From the NCBI GenBank assembly GCA_029203105.1, contig CP119318.1, forward strand, positions 758,501 through 822,500: 64,000 nt of DNA, read 5' to 3'. The notes beneath the pieces are model-generated. The model saw only the letters and a program-made list of their open reading frames with translations. It was not told the origin of the DNA and did not search any database. How positions within the stretch are numbered: the first letter of the stretch is position 1; each line of letters opens with the position of its first letter. Source of the DNA: Candidatus Kaistia colombiensis. GTDB taxonomy: Bacteria; Pseudomonadota; Alphaproteobacteria; Rhizobiales; Kaistiaceae. This document shows, piece by piece, positions 34,943-45,415 of this stretch. The position numbers and the translations under genes were made by a program.

Positions 34943-37360
34943 ATGAAATTCACGCTTTCCTGGCTCAAGGAGCATCTTGAGACCACCGCTTCGCTCGACG
35001 AGATCACCGATGCGCTGACCCGCGTCGGCCTCGAGGTCGAGGGCGTCGAGGACAAGGCCAAGCGGCTCGCGCCCTTCACCATCGCCTATGTCGTCTCGGC
35101 GGTTCAGCACCCGAATGCCGACCGCCTGCGCGTCTGCATGGTCGATACCGGCTCGGGCGATCCCGTGCAGGTCGTCTGCGGCGCGCCGAACGCCCGCACC
35201 GGCATGAAGGGCGTGTTCTCGCCGGCCGGCACCTATATCCCCGGCAAGGACATCACGCTCGCCGTCGGCACCATCCGCGGCGTCGAGAGCCATGGCATGC
35301 TGTGCTCGGAAGCCGAGCTGGAACTGTCGGAAGACCATGACGGCATCATCGAGCTGCCGGCCGATGCGCCGGTCGGCATGGGCTACGCCGAATGGGCTGG
35401 CCTCGGCGATCCCGTCATCGACATCGCCATCACGCCGAACCGCCCGGATTGCCTCGGCATCCATGGCGTCGCCCGCGATCTGGCGGCGGCTGGCCTCGGC
35501 ACGCTTCGGGATCGTTCGGTTGCTCCGGTCGCCGGCAAGTTCCCGTCGCCGGTGACGGTCAAGTTCGACTTCGGCGATACGCCGGCGTTGTCGCCCGCCT
35601 TCGCGCTGCGTCTGGTGCGCGGCGTCAGGAACGGCCCGTCGCCGGAATGGATGCAGCGCCAGCTGCGTGCCATCGGCCTGCGCCCGATCAACGCGCTGGT
35701 CGACATCACCAACTATCTCACCTTCGATCGCGGCCGGCCGCTGCATGTCTTCGACGCCGCCAAGGTCAAGGGCGACCTGGTTGTGCGCCGGGGCAGGGAA
35801 GGCGAGACGCTGCTGGCGCTCGACGGCAAGACCTACGCCGTCGATCCGTCGATCTGCGTCATCGCCGATGACAACGGTCTCGAGTCGCTCGGCGGTATCA
35901 TGGGTGGCGAGGCTTCCGGCTGCGATGAAAGCACCGTCGACGTGCTGATCGAATCGGCGCTGTGGGAGCCGCTCAACATCGCCCAGACCGGCCGCAAGCT
36001 CGGCATCAACTCGGATGCGCGCTATCGGTTCGAGCGCGGCGTCGATCCGGCCTTCATGCTGCCGGGCCTGGAGCTTGCCACGCGGCTGGTGCAGGAGCTC
36101 TGCGGCGGCGAGGCGAGCGAGGTCATGGTATCAGGCGCGGCGCCGGAGCGCCACCTGACGGTCGCCTTCCCGATCGCAGAAGTGAAGCGCCTGGCCGGCA
36201 TCGATCCGACCGAGGACGAGATCCGCACCGTTCTGACGGCGCTCGGCTTCACCATTTCGGGCAATGCCCCGTCGCTCTCGGTCGGCGTGCCGTCCTGGCG
36301 CCCGGATGTCGACGGCAAGGCCGATCTGGTTGAGGAAGTGATGCGCATCCTCGGTGTCGACCGCGTTCCGTCGACGCCGCTGCCCAAGTCGCACAACGTC
36401 TCCAAGCCGGTGCTGACGCTGGCGCAAACCCGCACCCGTCGTGCCAAGCGCGGCCTCGCCGCGCGCGGTCTCGTCGAGGCGGTGACCTGGTCGTTCGTGG
36501 CGAAGCCGGTGGCAGAGGTCTTTGGCGGCGGCAAGCCGGAACTGGCGCTCGCCAATCCGATTTCGACCGATATGTCCGACATGCGGCCGAGCCTGCTGCC
36601 CGGCCTGTTGCTGGCGGCGCAGCGCAATGTCGATCGCGGCACGGCGGATCTCGCTCTGTTCGAGGTCGGCCAGATCTTCCGCGGCATCAAGCCTGCGGAC
36701 CAGCTGACCGCCGCCACCGGCATCCGCCGCCTGAGCGCGACGGTGAACGGCGCCGGCCGCCATTGGCAGGGCAAGGCGCCGGCGGTCTCCGTCTATGACG
36801 CCAAGGCCGACGCGCTGGCGCTGCTCGACGTGCTCGGCGCGCCGGTGGACAAGTTCCAGATCGTCGCCGGGGCGCCTTCCTGGTTCCATCCCGGCCGGTC
36901 CGGCACCATCCAACTGGGTCCGCAGAACATCATCGGCTGGTTCGGTGAACTGCACCCATCGGTGCTGGAGGCGCTCGACGTTTCCGGACCGCTGGTCGGC
37001 TTCGAGATCCTTCTCGACGCCATACCGGCGCCGCGCGCCCGTGCCACCAAGACCAAGCCGCCGCTGGAGCTGGTGTCGTACCAGCCGGTGACGCGCGACT
37101 TCGCCTTTGTTGTCGACCGCAAGGTCGAGGCGGCGAAGCTGGTCAAGGCGGCGCAGGGGGCCGACAAGGGGCTGATCTCCAGCGTTTCGGTGTTCGACGT
37201 CTTCGAGGGAGCGTCGCTCGGCGCCGACAAGAAGTCGATCGCCATCGAGGTGACGCTGCGTCCGACGCAGAAGACGCTGACCGACGAGGAGATCGACGCG
37301 GTGGCGGCGAAGGTCGTCGCCCAGGTCTCCAAGGCGACGCAGGGCGTCCTGCGCTCCTGA
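34943..37360 (+). CDS. pheT: Phenylalanyl-tRNA synthetase beta subunit
   Basis: An 805-residue subunit pairing with PheS as (alpha-beta)2. Domains in order: tRNA-binding domain (residues about 40-150, VVCGAPNARTGMKGVFSPAG), B3/B4 editing domain (about 200-370, RPLHVFDAAKVKG), B5 domain (about 400-475, SWRPDVDGKADLVEEVMRI), the catalytic-like core, and a C-terminal ferredoxin-like anticodon-binding domain (SYQPVTRDFAFVVD to the end). Ten bases after pheS. Intact. Confidence 0.96.
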   Translation: MKFTLSWLKEHLETTASLDEITDALTRVGLEVEGVEDKAKRLAPFTIAYVVSAVQHPNADRLRVCMVDTGSGDPVQVVCGAPNARTGMKGVFSPAGTYIPGKDITLAVGTIRGVESHGMLCSEAELELSEDHDGIIELPADAPVGMGYAEWAGLGDPVIDIAITPNRPDCLGIHGVARDLAAAGLGTLRDRSVAPVAGKFPSPVTVKFDFGDTPALSPAFALRLVRGVRNGPSPEWMQRQLRAIGLRPINALVDITNYLTFDRGRPLHVFDAAKVKGDLVVRRGREGETLLALDGKTYAVDPSICVIADDNGLESLGGIMGGEASGCDESTVDVLIESALWEPLNIAQTGRKLGINSDARYRFERGVDPAFMLPGLELATRLVQELCGGEASEVMVSGAAPERHLTVAFPIAEVKRLAGIDPTEDEIRTVLTALGFTISGNAPSLSVGVPSWRPDVDGKADLVEEVMRILGVDRVPSTPLPKSHNVSKPVLTLAQTRTRRAKRGLAARGLVEAVTWSFVAKPVAEVFGGGKPELALANPISTDMSDMRPSLLPGLLLAAQRNVDRGTADLALFEVGQIFRGIKPADQLTAATGIRRLSATVNGAGRHWQGKAPAVSVYDAKADALALLDVLGAPVDKFQIVAGAPSWFHPGRSGTIQLGPQNIIGWFGELHPSVLEALDVSGPLVGFEILLDAIPAPRARATKTKPPLELVSYQPVTRDFAFVVDRKVEAAKLVKAAQGADKGLISSVSVFDVFEGASLGADKKSIAIEVTLRPTQKTLTDEEIDAVAAKVVAQVSKATQGVLRS

Positions 37361-37380
37361 TCGCGAACATTTGAATGCTG

Positions 37381-37417
37381 AAAAGCCGCCCGGACCTGAT
37401 CCGGGCGGCTTTTTTCA
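37381..37417 (+). terminator. Rho-independent terminator of the pheST operon
   Basis: AAAAGCCGCCCGGA (37381-37394) pairs perfectly with TCCGGGCGGCTTTT (37400-37413) and is followed by further T. Twenty bases after the pheT stop. Confidence 0.93.
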
Positions 37418-37529
37418 TGCTCAGGCAGCTTGCCGTTCTAAAACGCAAAAGGCACCGGATCTCTCCCCTGCGGGAAAAATCCGATGCCGGGCATCGGTAC
37501 CGATCTCGTTGACGCATGGGCGCCACCTT

Positions 37530-37653
37530 CACCTCTCCCTGAGGGAGAGGTCGACGCACGAAGTGCGGCGGGTGAGGGTTTAGGGAACCATCCGGAGAGG
37601 GCGTAAACCCTCACCCGGAGCTTCGCTCCGACCTCTCCCTCGGGGAGAGGTGA
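37530..37653. repeat. REP-like dispersed palindromic repeat, copy 1
   Basis: Begins ACCTCTCCCTGAGGGAGAGG and ends with the inverted counterpart. In between is a GGTGAGGGTTTAGGGAACCAT ... GTAAACCCTCACCC inverted pair. Similar units lie at 50135-50288 and 56130-56252. Each sits in a gap between convergent or unrelated genes. Confidence 0.85.
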
Positions 37654-37689
37654 GAAGCCAGAGGCATCCAAAACCCGCCGCTGCGGAGC

Positions 37690-37938
37690 CTAGTGCAGGC
37701 TCACCGCTTCGAGGTCGTTTTCATGCGCGTTCATGACGACGGCGTCGCGGCTGTCGGAAATCATCAGCGGCGTGCCGCGGGCGTCGAGCAGGGCCCAGAA
37801 CTTCTGGCCGGCTGCGATTTCGGGGGCATCGGGGAACAGGTCCCTGATATTCTCGGACTTGACCGCCTTGACGTAGGCGATCTGGCCGTTGCCGAGACCC
37901 GCAAGGCTCTCGGGCGAAATGGCGATACGTGCAGACAT
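37690..37938 (-). CDS. DUF1150-family protein
   Basis: An 82-residue protein starting MSARIAISPESLAGLGNG at ATG 37938. IAYVKAVKSENIRDLFPDAP and FWALLDARGTPLMISDSRDAV are the hallmark of the DUF1150 family, small alphaproteobacterial proteins usually encoded next to an Hsp20 gene, as here (40 bases downstream of it). The function is unknown; co-expression with the chaperone suggests a stress role. Confidence 0.9.
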   Translation of the reverse strand: MSARIAISPESLAGLGNGQIAYVKAVKSENIRDLFPDAPEIAAGQKFWALLDARGTPLMISDSRDAVVMNAHENDLEAVSLH

Positions 37939-37978
37939 GGTATGTCTCCTCTTTGACGAGCGAGATAGACCGGCGACC

Positions 37979-38407
37979 TCAGTCGCGAACGCCGATCTCG
38001 ATCTTGCGAACGACCCGTTCCGGCGTCGGCCGGGCGAGATCGATTGCAAGCAGTCCATCTTTCAACTCCGCCGAGATGATCTCGATCCCGTCGGCCAGCA
38101 CGAAGGTCTTCTGGAACTGTCGTGCCGCGATGCCGCGGTGAAGGTAGATCCGCTCGCGGTCATCTGACTGGCGGCCGCGGATGACGAGCTGGTTTTCCTC
38201 CACGGTCACTTCGAGCGCCTCGCGGGAGAAGCCGGCCACGGCCAGCGTGATCCGCAGGCACTCGTCGCGCGCGCCACTTTTCGTAACCCGCTCTATATTA
38301 TAGGGCGGATAGCCATCGCCCGACGCTTTCGCGACCCGATCGAGAGCTCGCTCGATCTCGTCGAATCCGAGAAGCAACGGACTGGAGAACGCAGAAACGC
38401 GCGACAT
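37979..38407 (-). CDS. Small heat-shock protein, Hsp20 family
   Basis: A 142-residue ATP-independent holdase. It starts MSRVSAFSSPLLLGFDEIER at ATG 38407. The alpha-crystallin domain covers residues about 37-130 (YNIERVTKSG, LRITLAVAGFSREALEVTVEE, YLHRGIAARQFQKTFVLAD). The C-terminal tail is short and lacks a clear IxI motif (the nearest is KIEIGV). Upstream on the same strand is a stable hairpin (38440-38464) in the probable 5' leader. Operon with the DUF1150 gene. Confidence 0.93.
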   Translation of the reverse strand: MSRVSAFSSPLLLGFDEIERALDRVAKASGDGYPPYNIERVTKSGARDECLRITLAVAGFSREALEVTVEENQLVIRGRQSDDRERIYLHRGIAARQFQKTFVLADGIEIISAELKDGLLAIDLARPTPERVVRKIEIGVRD

Positions 38408-38561
38408 CCACAAAGTCCTTTCACTAAGCGACCTTGTAACCGGACCCTCTGAAGAGGCATCCGGCGGGAACCTTCCCGCGGTCTCAATATGGTCGTGCGG
38501 ACGAGCCGCTTCAAGAACGTCGGCAACCGATCCGTCAGGGTCCCGTTGTCGCAGCAAATCC

Positions 38562-39581
38562 CTAAGGTTTCTCCCATGTTCCCGACCGTTCCGAGCGGAA
38601 CAGCGCGTCGAGAACCGCCATGTTGGCGAGCGCGTCGTCGAGCCCGTAGTGCCACGGCCCGGTTCCCCGCACCGCGCGCGAAAACGCCTCCGCCTGCAGG
38701 GCGTACTGGTCGACCGGCGGGAAGGTGATGGTCTCGACCGGCTGGCCGGGGCCATGCAGGTCGAGGGCGATCTTCGACTTCTCGTCGGTCGGGGCGGAGA
38801 ACGGCGTCTCCATCTCGATCCGCCCTTCGCTGCCGACGATGCCGACGCGCTGATAGCGGAAGGCCTGGGTGGAGAGCGTCGCCGAAAACTGCCGGCCGTC
38901 GCCGAAATCGGCCAGGATCGAGGTGGTGCGGTCGGTATGCATGGCCGGGTCGCGGTCGACCAGGGCGAGCACGCGAACGGGCTCGGCGCCGAAGATCAGG
39001 CGGGCCGAGGCGACCGCGTAGCAGCCGATGTCGAGAATGGCGCCGCCGCCGGTCTCGGGCCGGTTGCGAATGTTGGAGGGATCGACATTCAGGAAGGCGA
39101 AGAAGGTCTGCACGGCGCGGACCCTGCCGATCCGCCCCGAGGCGATGATCTTCAGCACCTCGTGCCATTGCGGGTGGTGGCGGATCATGAAGGCTTCGCC
39201 GATCAGCACGCCGGGCGGCGCGGTCTTCAGCCGGAGCGCGTCGGCGAGATCGAGGCCGATCGGCTTTTCGCACAGCACATGCTTGCCCCTGGCGGCGGCG
39301 GCGAGCGTCGTCTCGACATGCAGGTTGTTGGGCAGCGCGTTGTAGATGGCGTCGATGTCGGGATCGTCGATCAGTTCCTGATACGAGCCATAGGCCTTCG
39401 GGATGTCGAAGGCGGCGGCGAAATTGCGGGCATTGTCGAGGCTGCGCGAGGCGACGGCGGCGACGCGCGTCGACGGGCTTTTCAGCATGGCGGGCACGAC
39501 GCGCTGGCGCGCGATGCGGGCCGTGCTCAGGATGCCCCAGCGCACCGGATCGGTCGCGGGCTCGCCTGGCAAATGGGTCAT
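38562..39581 (-). CDS. Gfo/Idh/MocA-family oxidoreductase
   Basis: A 339-residue NAD(P)-dependent sugar or polyol dehydrogenase. Rossmann motif RWGILSTARIARQRVVPAM near residue 13 (the GxxGxA position is GILSTA), HVLCEKPIGLDLADAL with the conserved EKP lysine near 97, and GGGAILDIGCYAVASARLIFG near 170, where D and the following histidine position (here C-Y) form the active site. It stands alone; the substrate is unknown. Confidence 0.85.
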   Translation of the reverse strand: MTHLPGEPATDPVRWGILSTARIARQRVVPAMLKSPSTRVAAVASRSLDNARNFAAAFDIPKAYGSYQELIDDPDIDAIYNALPNNLHVETTLAAAARGKHVLCEKPIGLDLADALRLKTAPPGVLIGEAFMIRHHPQWHEVLKIIASGRIGRVRAVQTFFAFLNVDPSNIRNRPETGGGAILDIGCYAVASARLIFGAEPVRVLALVDRDPAMHTDRTTSILADFGDGRQFSATLSTQAFRYQRVGIVGSEGRIEMETPFSAPTDEKSKIALDLHGPGQPVETITFPPVDQYALQAEAFSRAVRGTGPWHYGLDDALANMAVLDALFRSERSGTWEKP

Positions 39582-39694
39582 GGTTGCATTCCTTCGTCCC
39601 TGCCGCCTTTCGGCTGTGACCTGCGTCATTGCAGAAGTCGACATGCTTCGCTAGGAAAACGCAAACGCTTCCGGATTTTGAGGATTATTCTGTC

Positions 39695-40309
<615 letters not shown>

Positions 40310-40413
40310 CGCGCGGCGACGTTGCGTCGCGCCTTGGTTTGCGCCGCTAAGTATCCATATTGCTGTCGCAGGCTGCCGGCCGCGACGGGAAGACACGAAA
40401 GAGCGGAGATCGC

Positions 40414-41136
40414 ATGAGAGCGTCGACTGACCCGAATTGGTCAGCAGGAGGTCCCGAACGATATGGCGACGCTCGCCCGGGCGTCGACACGCGCTATCGC
40501 GCGGCCATGCGGCACAGCCGCTTCGTGCGCATCCTGAAGATTGCCCTGCCGTCCATCAGCGTGCTGGTTGCCGGCGCCTTCTTCCTCTTCACCTATTTTG
40601 CGCCGAGCCTGCCCGAAGGGGTCGCCTTCGGCTCGATCGACGTGACCAACAACGCCGTGGTGATGCAGAACCCGCATGTCTCGGGCTTCACCAACAATGG
40701 CCGCGCCTATGAGCTGAAGGCCGACCGGGCCGAACAGTCGCTGAAGGACACCAAGGTCGTCACCCTGCAGAAGATCGGCGCCACCATCGGCATCGACAAT
40801 GACGAGACGGCCAAGGTCGACGCCTCCACCGGCACCTATTATGCCGACAAGCAGCGCCTGTTCCTCGACAAGGCGATCACGCTCTCGACCTCGACCGGCA
40901 TCGCCGGCACGCTGCAGAACGCCGACATCGACATGAAGGCCGGAACGATGCGTTCGGACCAGCCGATCGATTTCACCGCCCAGGGCAGTCGCATCCAGGC
41001 CAACAGCGTCGAAGTGCAGGATCGCGGCAAGCGGGTTCTGTTCAGGAACGGGGTAAAGGTGACATACTCCGCTCCTGCAACCCACTCTGCCGACTCGCCT
41101 TCCCCGCAGCCCGCAGCACCTTCGGTGATCGAATGA
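40414..41136 (+). CDS. lptC: LPS export protein LptC
   Basis: A 240-residue bitopic inner-membrane protein. One transmembrane helix at about 44-62 (ALPSISVLVAGAFFLFTYF) precedes a periplasmic beta-jellyroll (residues about 70-220: YELKADRAEQSLKDTKVVTL, GTYYADKQRLFLDKAI). It links the LptBFG ABC transporter to LptA. The stop overlaps the lptA start (ATGA), so the two are coupled. Confidence 0.9.
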   Translation: MRASTDPNWSAGGPERYGDARPGVDTRYRAAMRHSRFVRILKIALPSISVLVAGAFFLFTYFAPSLPEGVAFGSIDVTNNAVVMQNPHVSGFTNNGRAYELKADRAEQSLKDTKVVTLQKIGATIGIDNDETAKVDASTGTYYADKQRLFLDKAITLSTSTGIAGTLQNADIDMKAGTMRSDQPIDFTAQGSRIQANSVEVQDRGKRVLFRNGVKVTYSAPATHSADSPSPQPAAPSVIE

Positions 41137-41819
41137 CAAGACTGTCCCATCGCCTCGTCTTTGCACTCGCCTTCCTGCCGATGGCGCTTGGCGCCGTCGA
41201 GGTGCGCGCGCAAGCCAATGCCGACCTGTTCAAGGGCTTCCAGACGGGCCAGAAGGGCCCGGTCAATGTCGAGGCGGATTCGCTCGACGTGGTGGAGAAG
41301 GACGGCCAGCGGATTTCGACCTTCACCGGCAACGTCACCGTGACGCGCGGCGACAGCGTCCTGAAGGCCGGCAAGATTTCCATCTTCTCGGCCGGCTCCA
41401 AGACCGCGCCCAAGACCGACGGCGAATCCGACGGCAAGACCGCAGATGGCAAGACCGCAGATGGCAAGGCTGCCGATGCGGCAGGCGCCGCGGCCAAACC
41501 GGCCGCTGCCAACAAGGAAGCGTCGCAGCTCGAGGGCAGCCTGCCCGGCGCCGGCAGCTTCACCCGCATCGAGGCGAGCGGCAAGGTCTATGTCAATTCC
41601 GGCCAGCAGACGGCGACCGGCGACACCGCCGTCGTCGACATGGTCGGCAAGCTGGTCACATTGTCGGGCAATGTCGTGCTGAGCCAGGGCCCCAACGTCA
41701 TCACCGGCGACAAGCTGACCTGGGACATGACGACCGGCCGCGCCCGCGTCGACCAGAAGCCGGGCGCCCGCATCCGCGGCATCTTCACGCCGGGCTCGGC
41801 GCCGGGCAAGACGCCCTAG
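41133..41819 (+). CDS. lptA: LPS transport periplasmic protein LptA
   Basis: A 228-residue exported protein with a signal peptide (residues 1-26, ending EVRAQA). The OstA-like fold reads NVEADSLDVVEKDGQRISTFTG, ASGKVYVNSGQQTATGD, and MVGKLVTLSGNVVLSQGPNVITGDKLT. The middle (about 90-125) is an unusual low-complexity insert rich in D, G, K, T and A, built from a repeated ADGKT unit. It carries LPS across the periplasm. ATGA overlap with lptC. Confidence 0.9.
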   Translation: MTRLSHRLVFALAFLPMALGAVEVRAQANADLFKGFQTGQKGPVNVEADSLDVVEKDGQRISTFTGNVTVTRGDSVLKAGKISIFSAGSKTAPKTDGESDGKTADGKTADGKAADAAGAAAKPAAANKEASQLEGSLPGAGSFTRIEASGKVYVNSGQQTATGDTAVVDMVGKLVTLSGNVVLSQGPNVITGDKLTWDMTTGRARVDQKPGARIRGIFTPGSAPGKTP

Positions 41820-41909
41820 GACAACGGCAACGTGCCTTGGGCCGCCCGCGAAGGGGGGCTGAGGCGAGGTGTCTGATTGACGCCTCCGATCCTCTCGGGG
41901 ATCGTCCCG

Positions 41910-42784
41910 ATGACAGAAGCAGCCGGCAGCGCCGGGGCAGCGAACGGAGCGCCGGTCATTTTTTCGAGCCTTTTCAAGAGCCGGGGACCGGCAACGGCCG
42001 ATTTCGCCGCCCTGCGCGCCGCCGAGCCGCAAGTAACCCGCTATGCCCAGGACGCCGGCGGCCCGGGATGGCTGGTCGCGCACGGCCTCGGCAAGAGCTA
42101 TCGCCGCCGCCGCGTCGTCAATTCGGCCAGCCTCGCCGTGGCGCGCGGCGAGGCGGTCGGCCTGCTTGGTCCCAATGGCGCCGGCAAGACGACGATCTTC
42201 TACATGATCACCGGCCTGGTGCAGGCCGATCACGGCCGCATCGAGCTCGACGGCAACGACGTCACCCTCTGCCGATGTACCGCCGCGCCCGCCTCGGCAT
42301 CGGCTATCTGCCGCAGGAAGCCTCGATCTTTCGCGGCCTGACCGTCGAGCACAACATCAAGGCGGTGCTGGAGGTCGTCGAGCCGGACCGCCACAAGCGC
42401 GAGAGGAGCTCGATCGCTGCTCGAGCGAGTTCCACATCAGCCATCTGCGCAAGATCGCCGGCGATCGCGCTGTCCGGCGGCGAGCGCCGCCGCTGCGAGA
42501 TCGCCCGCGCGCTCGCCAGCCGCCCGTCCTTCATGCTGCTCGACGAGCCGTTCGCCGGCATCGACCCGATCGCGGTCGGCGACATCCAGACGCTGGTCCG
42601 TCACCTGACCCAGCGCGGCATCGGCGTACTGATCACCGATCACAATGTCCGCGAGACGCTCGGCCTGATCGACCGCGCCTATATCATCCACGCCGGCGAG
42701 GTGCTGATGGAAGGCCGGCCGGAGGATATCGTCGCAAGCCCCGACGTGCGCCGGCTCTATCTCGGAGAGCAGTTTACGCTTTGA
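41910..42784 (+). CDS. lptB: LPS export ABC transporter ATP-binding protein LptB (frameshifts in sequence)
   Basis: ATPase of the LptBFGC complex. The first frame (from MTEAAGSAGAANG) has Walker A LLGPNGAGKTTIFYMI. At about 42270 the frame shifts, and PMYRRARLGIGYLPQEASIF, the signature LSGGERRRCEIARAL, Walker B FMLLDEPFAGIDPIA and DHNVRETL follow in the second frame. Between 42400 and 42465 a further pair of compensating shifts hides the expected EEFHISHLRK segment. At least three indels in an essential gene point to sequence errors. It has an N-terminal extension of about 60 residues before the ATPase fold. Confidence 0.88.
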
Positions 42785-42860
42785 AGCCGGCGTGGCTTGC
42801 GATACCAAGGGGCGAACCAAGCAAGTCTTGGGCCATTGGGATGGCGAGTCCCGGGCTCTA

Positions 42861-42877
42861 GGCCAAGAATCTTGGCC
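42861..42877. promoter_or_regulatory. Perfect palindrome upstream of rpoN
   Basis: GGCCAAGAATCTTGGCC, two 8-base arms around a central A, 25 bases before the rpoN start. A symmetric operator in this position would fit regulation of sigma-54 synthesis; the binding protein is unknown. Confidence 0.4.
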
Positions 42878-42902
42878 ACTTGCCGGGAACCGCTGCCGCA
42901 GA

Positions 42903-44450
42903 ATGGCACTTTCGCAAAAACTCCTGCTTCGGCAGAGCCAGTCTCTGGTGATGACGCCGCAGCTGATGCAGGCCATCAAGCTGCTCCAGCTCTCCAATCT
43001 CGATCTGGTTGCCTATGTCGATGCCGAGCTCGAGCGCAATCCGCTGCTCGAGCGCGACGACCAGATGACGGCGCCGGCATCGGGTTGCCGGCCGAGGGCG
43101 CCTCGGATGCCGCCGAGGACCGCGCGATGGCGGCCGACCGCGCCGAGGACCGGCCGGACTGGCTGGAGACCCGGCTCGAGGTCTCGCCGGACACGATCGC
43201 CGAGCGGCTCGACACCGACCTCGCCAACGTCTTTCCGGACGATCACGGCGCGCCGGCGGGCGAGGGCGCCGCGATGCCGCCCCTCGATCCCTGGGCGACG
43301 CCCTCCGATCGCCATGCCGTCAGCAGCGACGACTACAATCTCGAAGCCTTCGTCGCCGAGGAGCGGTCGCTCTCGGCGTGGCTCGGCGACCAGCTCGGCC
43401 TCGCCGTCACCGACCCGACGCTGCGCCTGATCGGCCAGGCGCTGATCGACGAGGTCGACGAGGCCGGCTACATGCGCGCCAGCCTGGATGACGTCGCCGC
43501 GCGCCTGGGCGCGCCGTTGGCGGAGGTCGAGGCCGTTCTGGCTGTTCTGCAGACCTTCGAGCCGACCGGCGTCTGCGCCCGCGACCTGGCCGATTGCCTC
43601 GGCATCCAGCTGCGTGAGTGCGGCCGCCTCGATCCGGCCATGGCGACGCTGCTTGCCCATCTCGATCTGGTCGCCCGGCGCGACATGCATGCGCTGAGGC
43701 GGCTCTGCGGCGTCGACGACGAGGCGCTGGCCGAGATGCTGCGCGATCTGCGCACGCTCGACCCGAAGCCAGGCAGCGCCTTCGGCTCGGCGCCGATCCA
43801 TCCCGTCGTGCCCGGATGTCGTCGTCCGCGCCGCGCCGGACGGCAGCTGGCGGATCGATCTGAACTCCGACACCTTGCCGCGCGTGCTGGTCAACCAGAG
43901 CTATTATTCCAATGTCGCGCGTCGCTCCAAGGGCGAGGACCGCACCTATCTGAGCGAGTGCCTGCAGACGGCCAACTGGCTGGTGAAGAGCCTCGACCAG
44001 CGGGCCCGCACCATTCTCAAGGTGGCGACCGAGATCGTGCGCCAGCAGGATTCCTTCCTGGCTCATGGCGTCGCTCACCTGCGGCCGCTCAACCTGAAGA
44101 CCGTCGCCGAGGCGATCGCCATGCACGAGTCGACCGTGTCGCGCGTCACCTCGAACAAGTACATGGCGACGCCGCGCGGCGTGTTCGAGTTCAAGTACTT
44201 CTTCACCGCCTCGATCGCCTCCTCCGAGGGCGGCGAGGCGCATTCGGCCGAGGCGGTTCGCCATCGCATCAAGGCGTTGATCGACGCCGAGGCGCCGGAT
44301 GATGTTCTTTCCGATGACACGCTTGTCAAAATGCTGCGTGACTCGGGCATCGACATCGCGCGACGGACCGTCGCCAAGTACCGCGAAGCGTTGCGGATTC
44401 CTTCGTCGGTCCAGCGCCGTCGTGAAAAGCAAGCCCTTCCCGCCCGTTAA
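42903..44450 (+). CDS. rpoN: RNA polymerase sigma-54 factor (frameshifts in sequence)
   Basis: Sigma-54 for nitrogen-regulated and other enhancer-dependent promoters. Region I starts MALSQKLLLRQSQSLVMTPQ, LMQAIKLLQLSNLDLVAYV. After about 43080 the frame changes and carries the core-binding domain to HPVVP (about 43810). After a second shift DVVVRAAPDG leads into LNLKTVAEAIAMHESTVSRV (HTH) and ARRTVAKYREAL (the RpoN box). All domains are present once the two single-base indels are repaired. It is followed by hpf and ptsN, the classical rpoN neighbourhood. Confidence 0.92.
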
Positions 44451-44722
44451 AGTTTAGACGGCTGCCCTTGCCTTGGGCTCGACGGATGACCAGCTTCAAG
44501 ACATGATGGCTGTTGCCGGGGCCCGTTTCTTGACTTCCCGGCATGCTGTCACTAGAAGGGCGCGGCGCCGATGGCGGCCGAGGCCTTGGAGCCGGGACGT
44601 CATCGGCTCGAAGTCGGCAGGCCTTGGTGACGCCGGAAAGCACGTGCCCGACGGGGCTGCTTCACGCGAAGGCGCGAAGTGAGCTTCGGTCCGCAACGAC
44701 GACCAAGGGGTACGAGAAGTCC

Positions 44723-45313
44723 ATGTCTCTGCGCATCTCCGGTAAGAATATCGAAGTCAGCGACGCCTACCGCACTCATGTGGAGGGCCGTGTCAGCGAC
44801 GCGATCGGCAAGTATTTCTCCGGCGGCTTTTCGGGCCGCGTCATCCTAGAGCGTGATGGAACCGGTTATCGCGTTGATTGCGCCCTGCATCTCGACAGCG
44901 GGGCGGATCTTCACGCCGAGGGACGCGGGCACGAAATCTATCCGACCTTCGAACAGGCCGCGGAGCGGATCGAGAAGCAGCTGCGGCGCTACAAGCGCAA
45001 GCTGAAGGACCATCACCCGCGCAATGGCGCGGCCGAATTGGACGCGAGCTACACCATCCTGGCCGCGACGCCCGATGAAGACGAGGAGCTGGCGGCCGAC
45101 TACAAGCCCATGGTCATTGCCGAGGAAACCAAGGCGCTGCGGACGATGTCCGTATCTGGCGCGGTGATGGCGATGGATCTGGCCGAATCGCAGGTCGTCG
45201 TGTTCCGGCATGCCGGGCACGGCGGCGTGAACATCGTCTATCGCCGGCGCGACGGCAATATCGGGTGGATCGACCCGGCGCAGGGCGGCAAGGGGGATTC
45301 CGTCGCCAGCTGA
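44723..45313 (+). CDS. hpf: Ribosome hibernation promoting factor, long form
   Basis: A 196-residue protein starting MSLRISGKNIEVSDAYRTHV. Residues 1-105 are the RaiA/HPF rRNA-binding domain (KLKDHHPRNG end). Residues about 130-190 are the C-terminal dimerisation domain (MVIAEETKALRTMSVSGAVMAMDL, IVYRRRDGNIGWIDP). Long HPF joins two 70S ribosomes into inactive 100S particles in stationary phase. Placed after rpoN as in most proteobacteria. Confidence 0.95.
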   Translation: MSLRISGKNIEVSDAYRTHVEGRVSDAIGKYFSGGFSGRVILERDGTGYRVDCALHLDSGADLHAEGRGHEIYPTFEQAAERIEKQLRRYKRKLKDHHPRNGAAELDASYTILAATPDEDEELAADYKPMVIAEETKALRTMSVSGAVMAMDLAESQVVVFRHAGHGGVNIVYRRRDGNIGWIDPAQGGKGDSVAS

Positions 45314-45415
45314 TTCCGCGTAAGCTGGAATCTAAATTTCGGCGCGCTCGGGGAGCGCGCCGAAACGACGGGTCTTGGACCGAAGGTTTGAACCGAGGCA
45401 TTTTTGAACCAAGTC

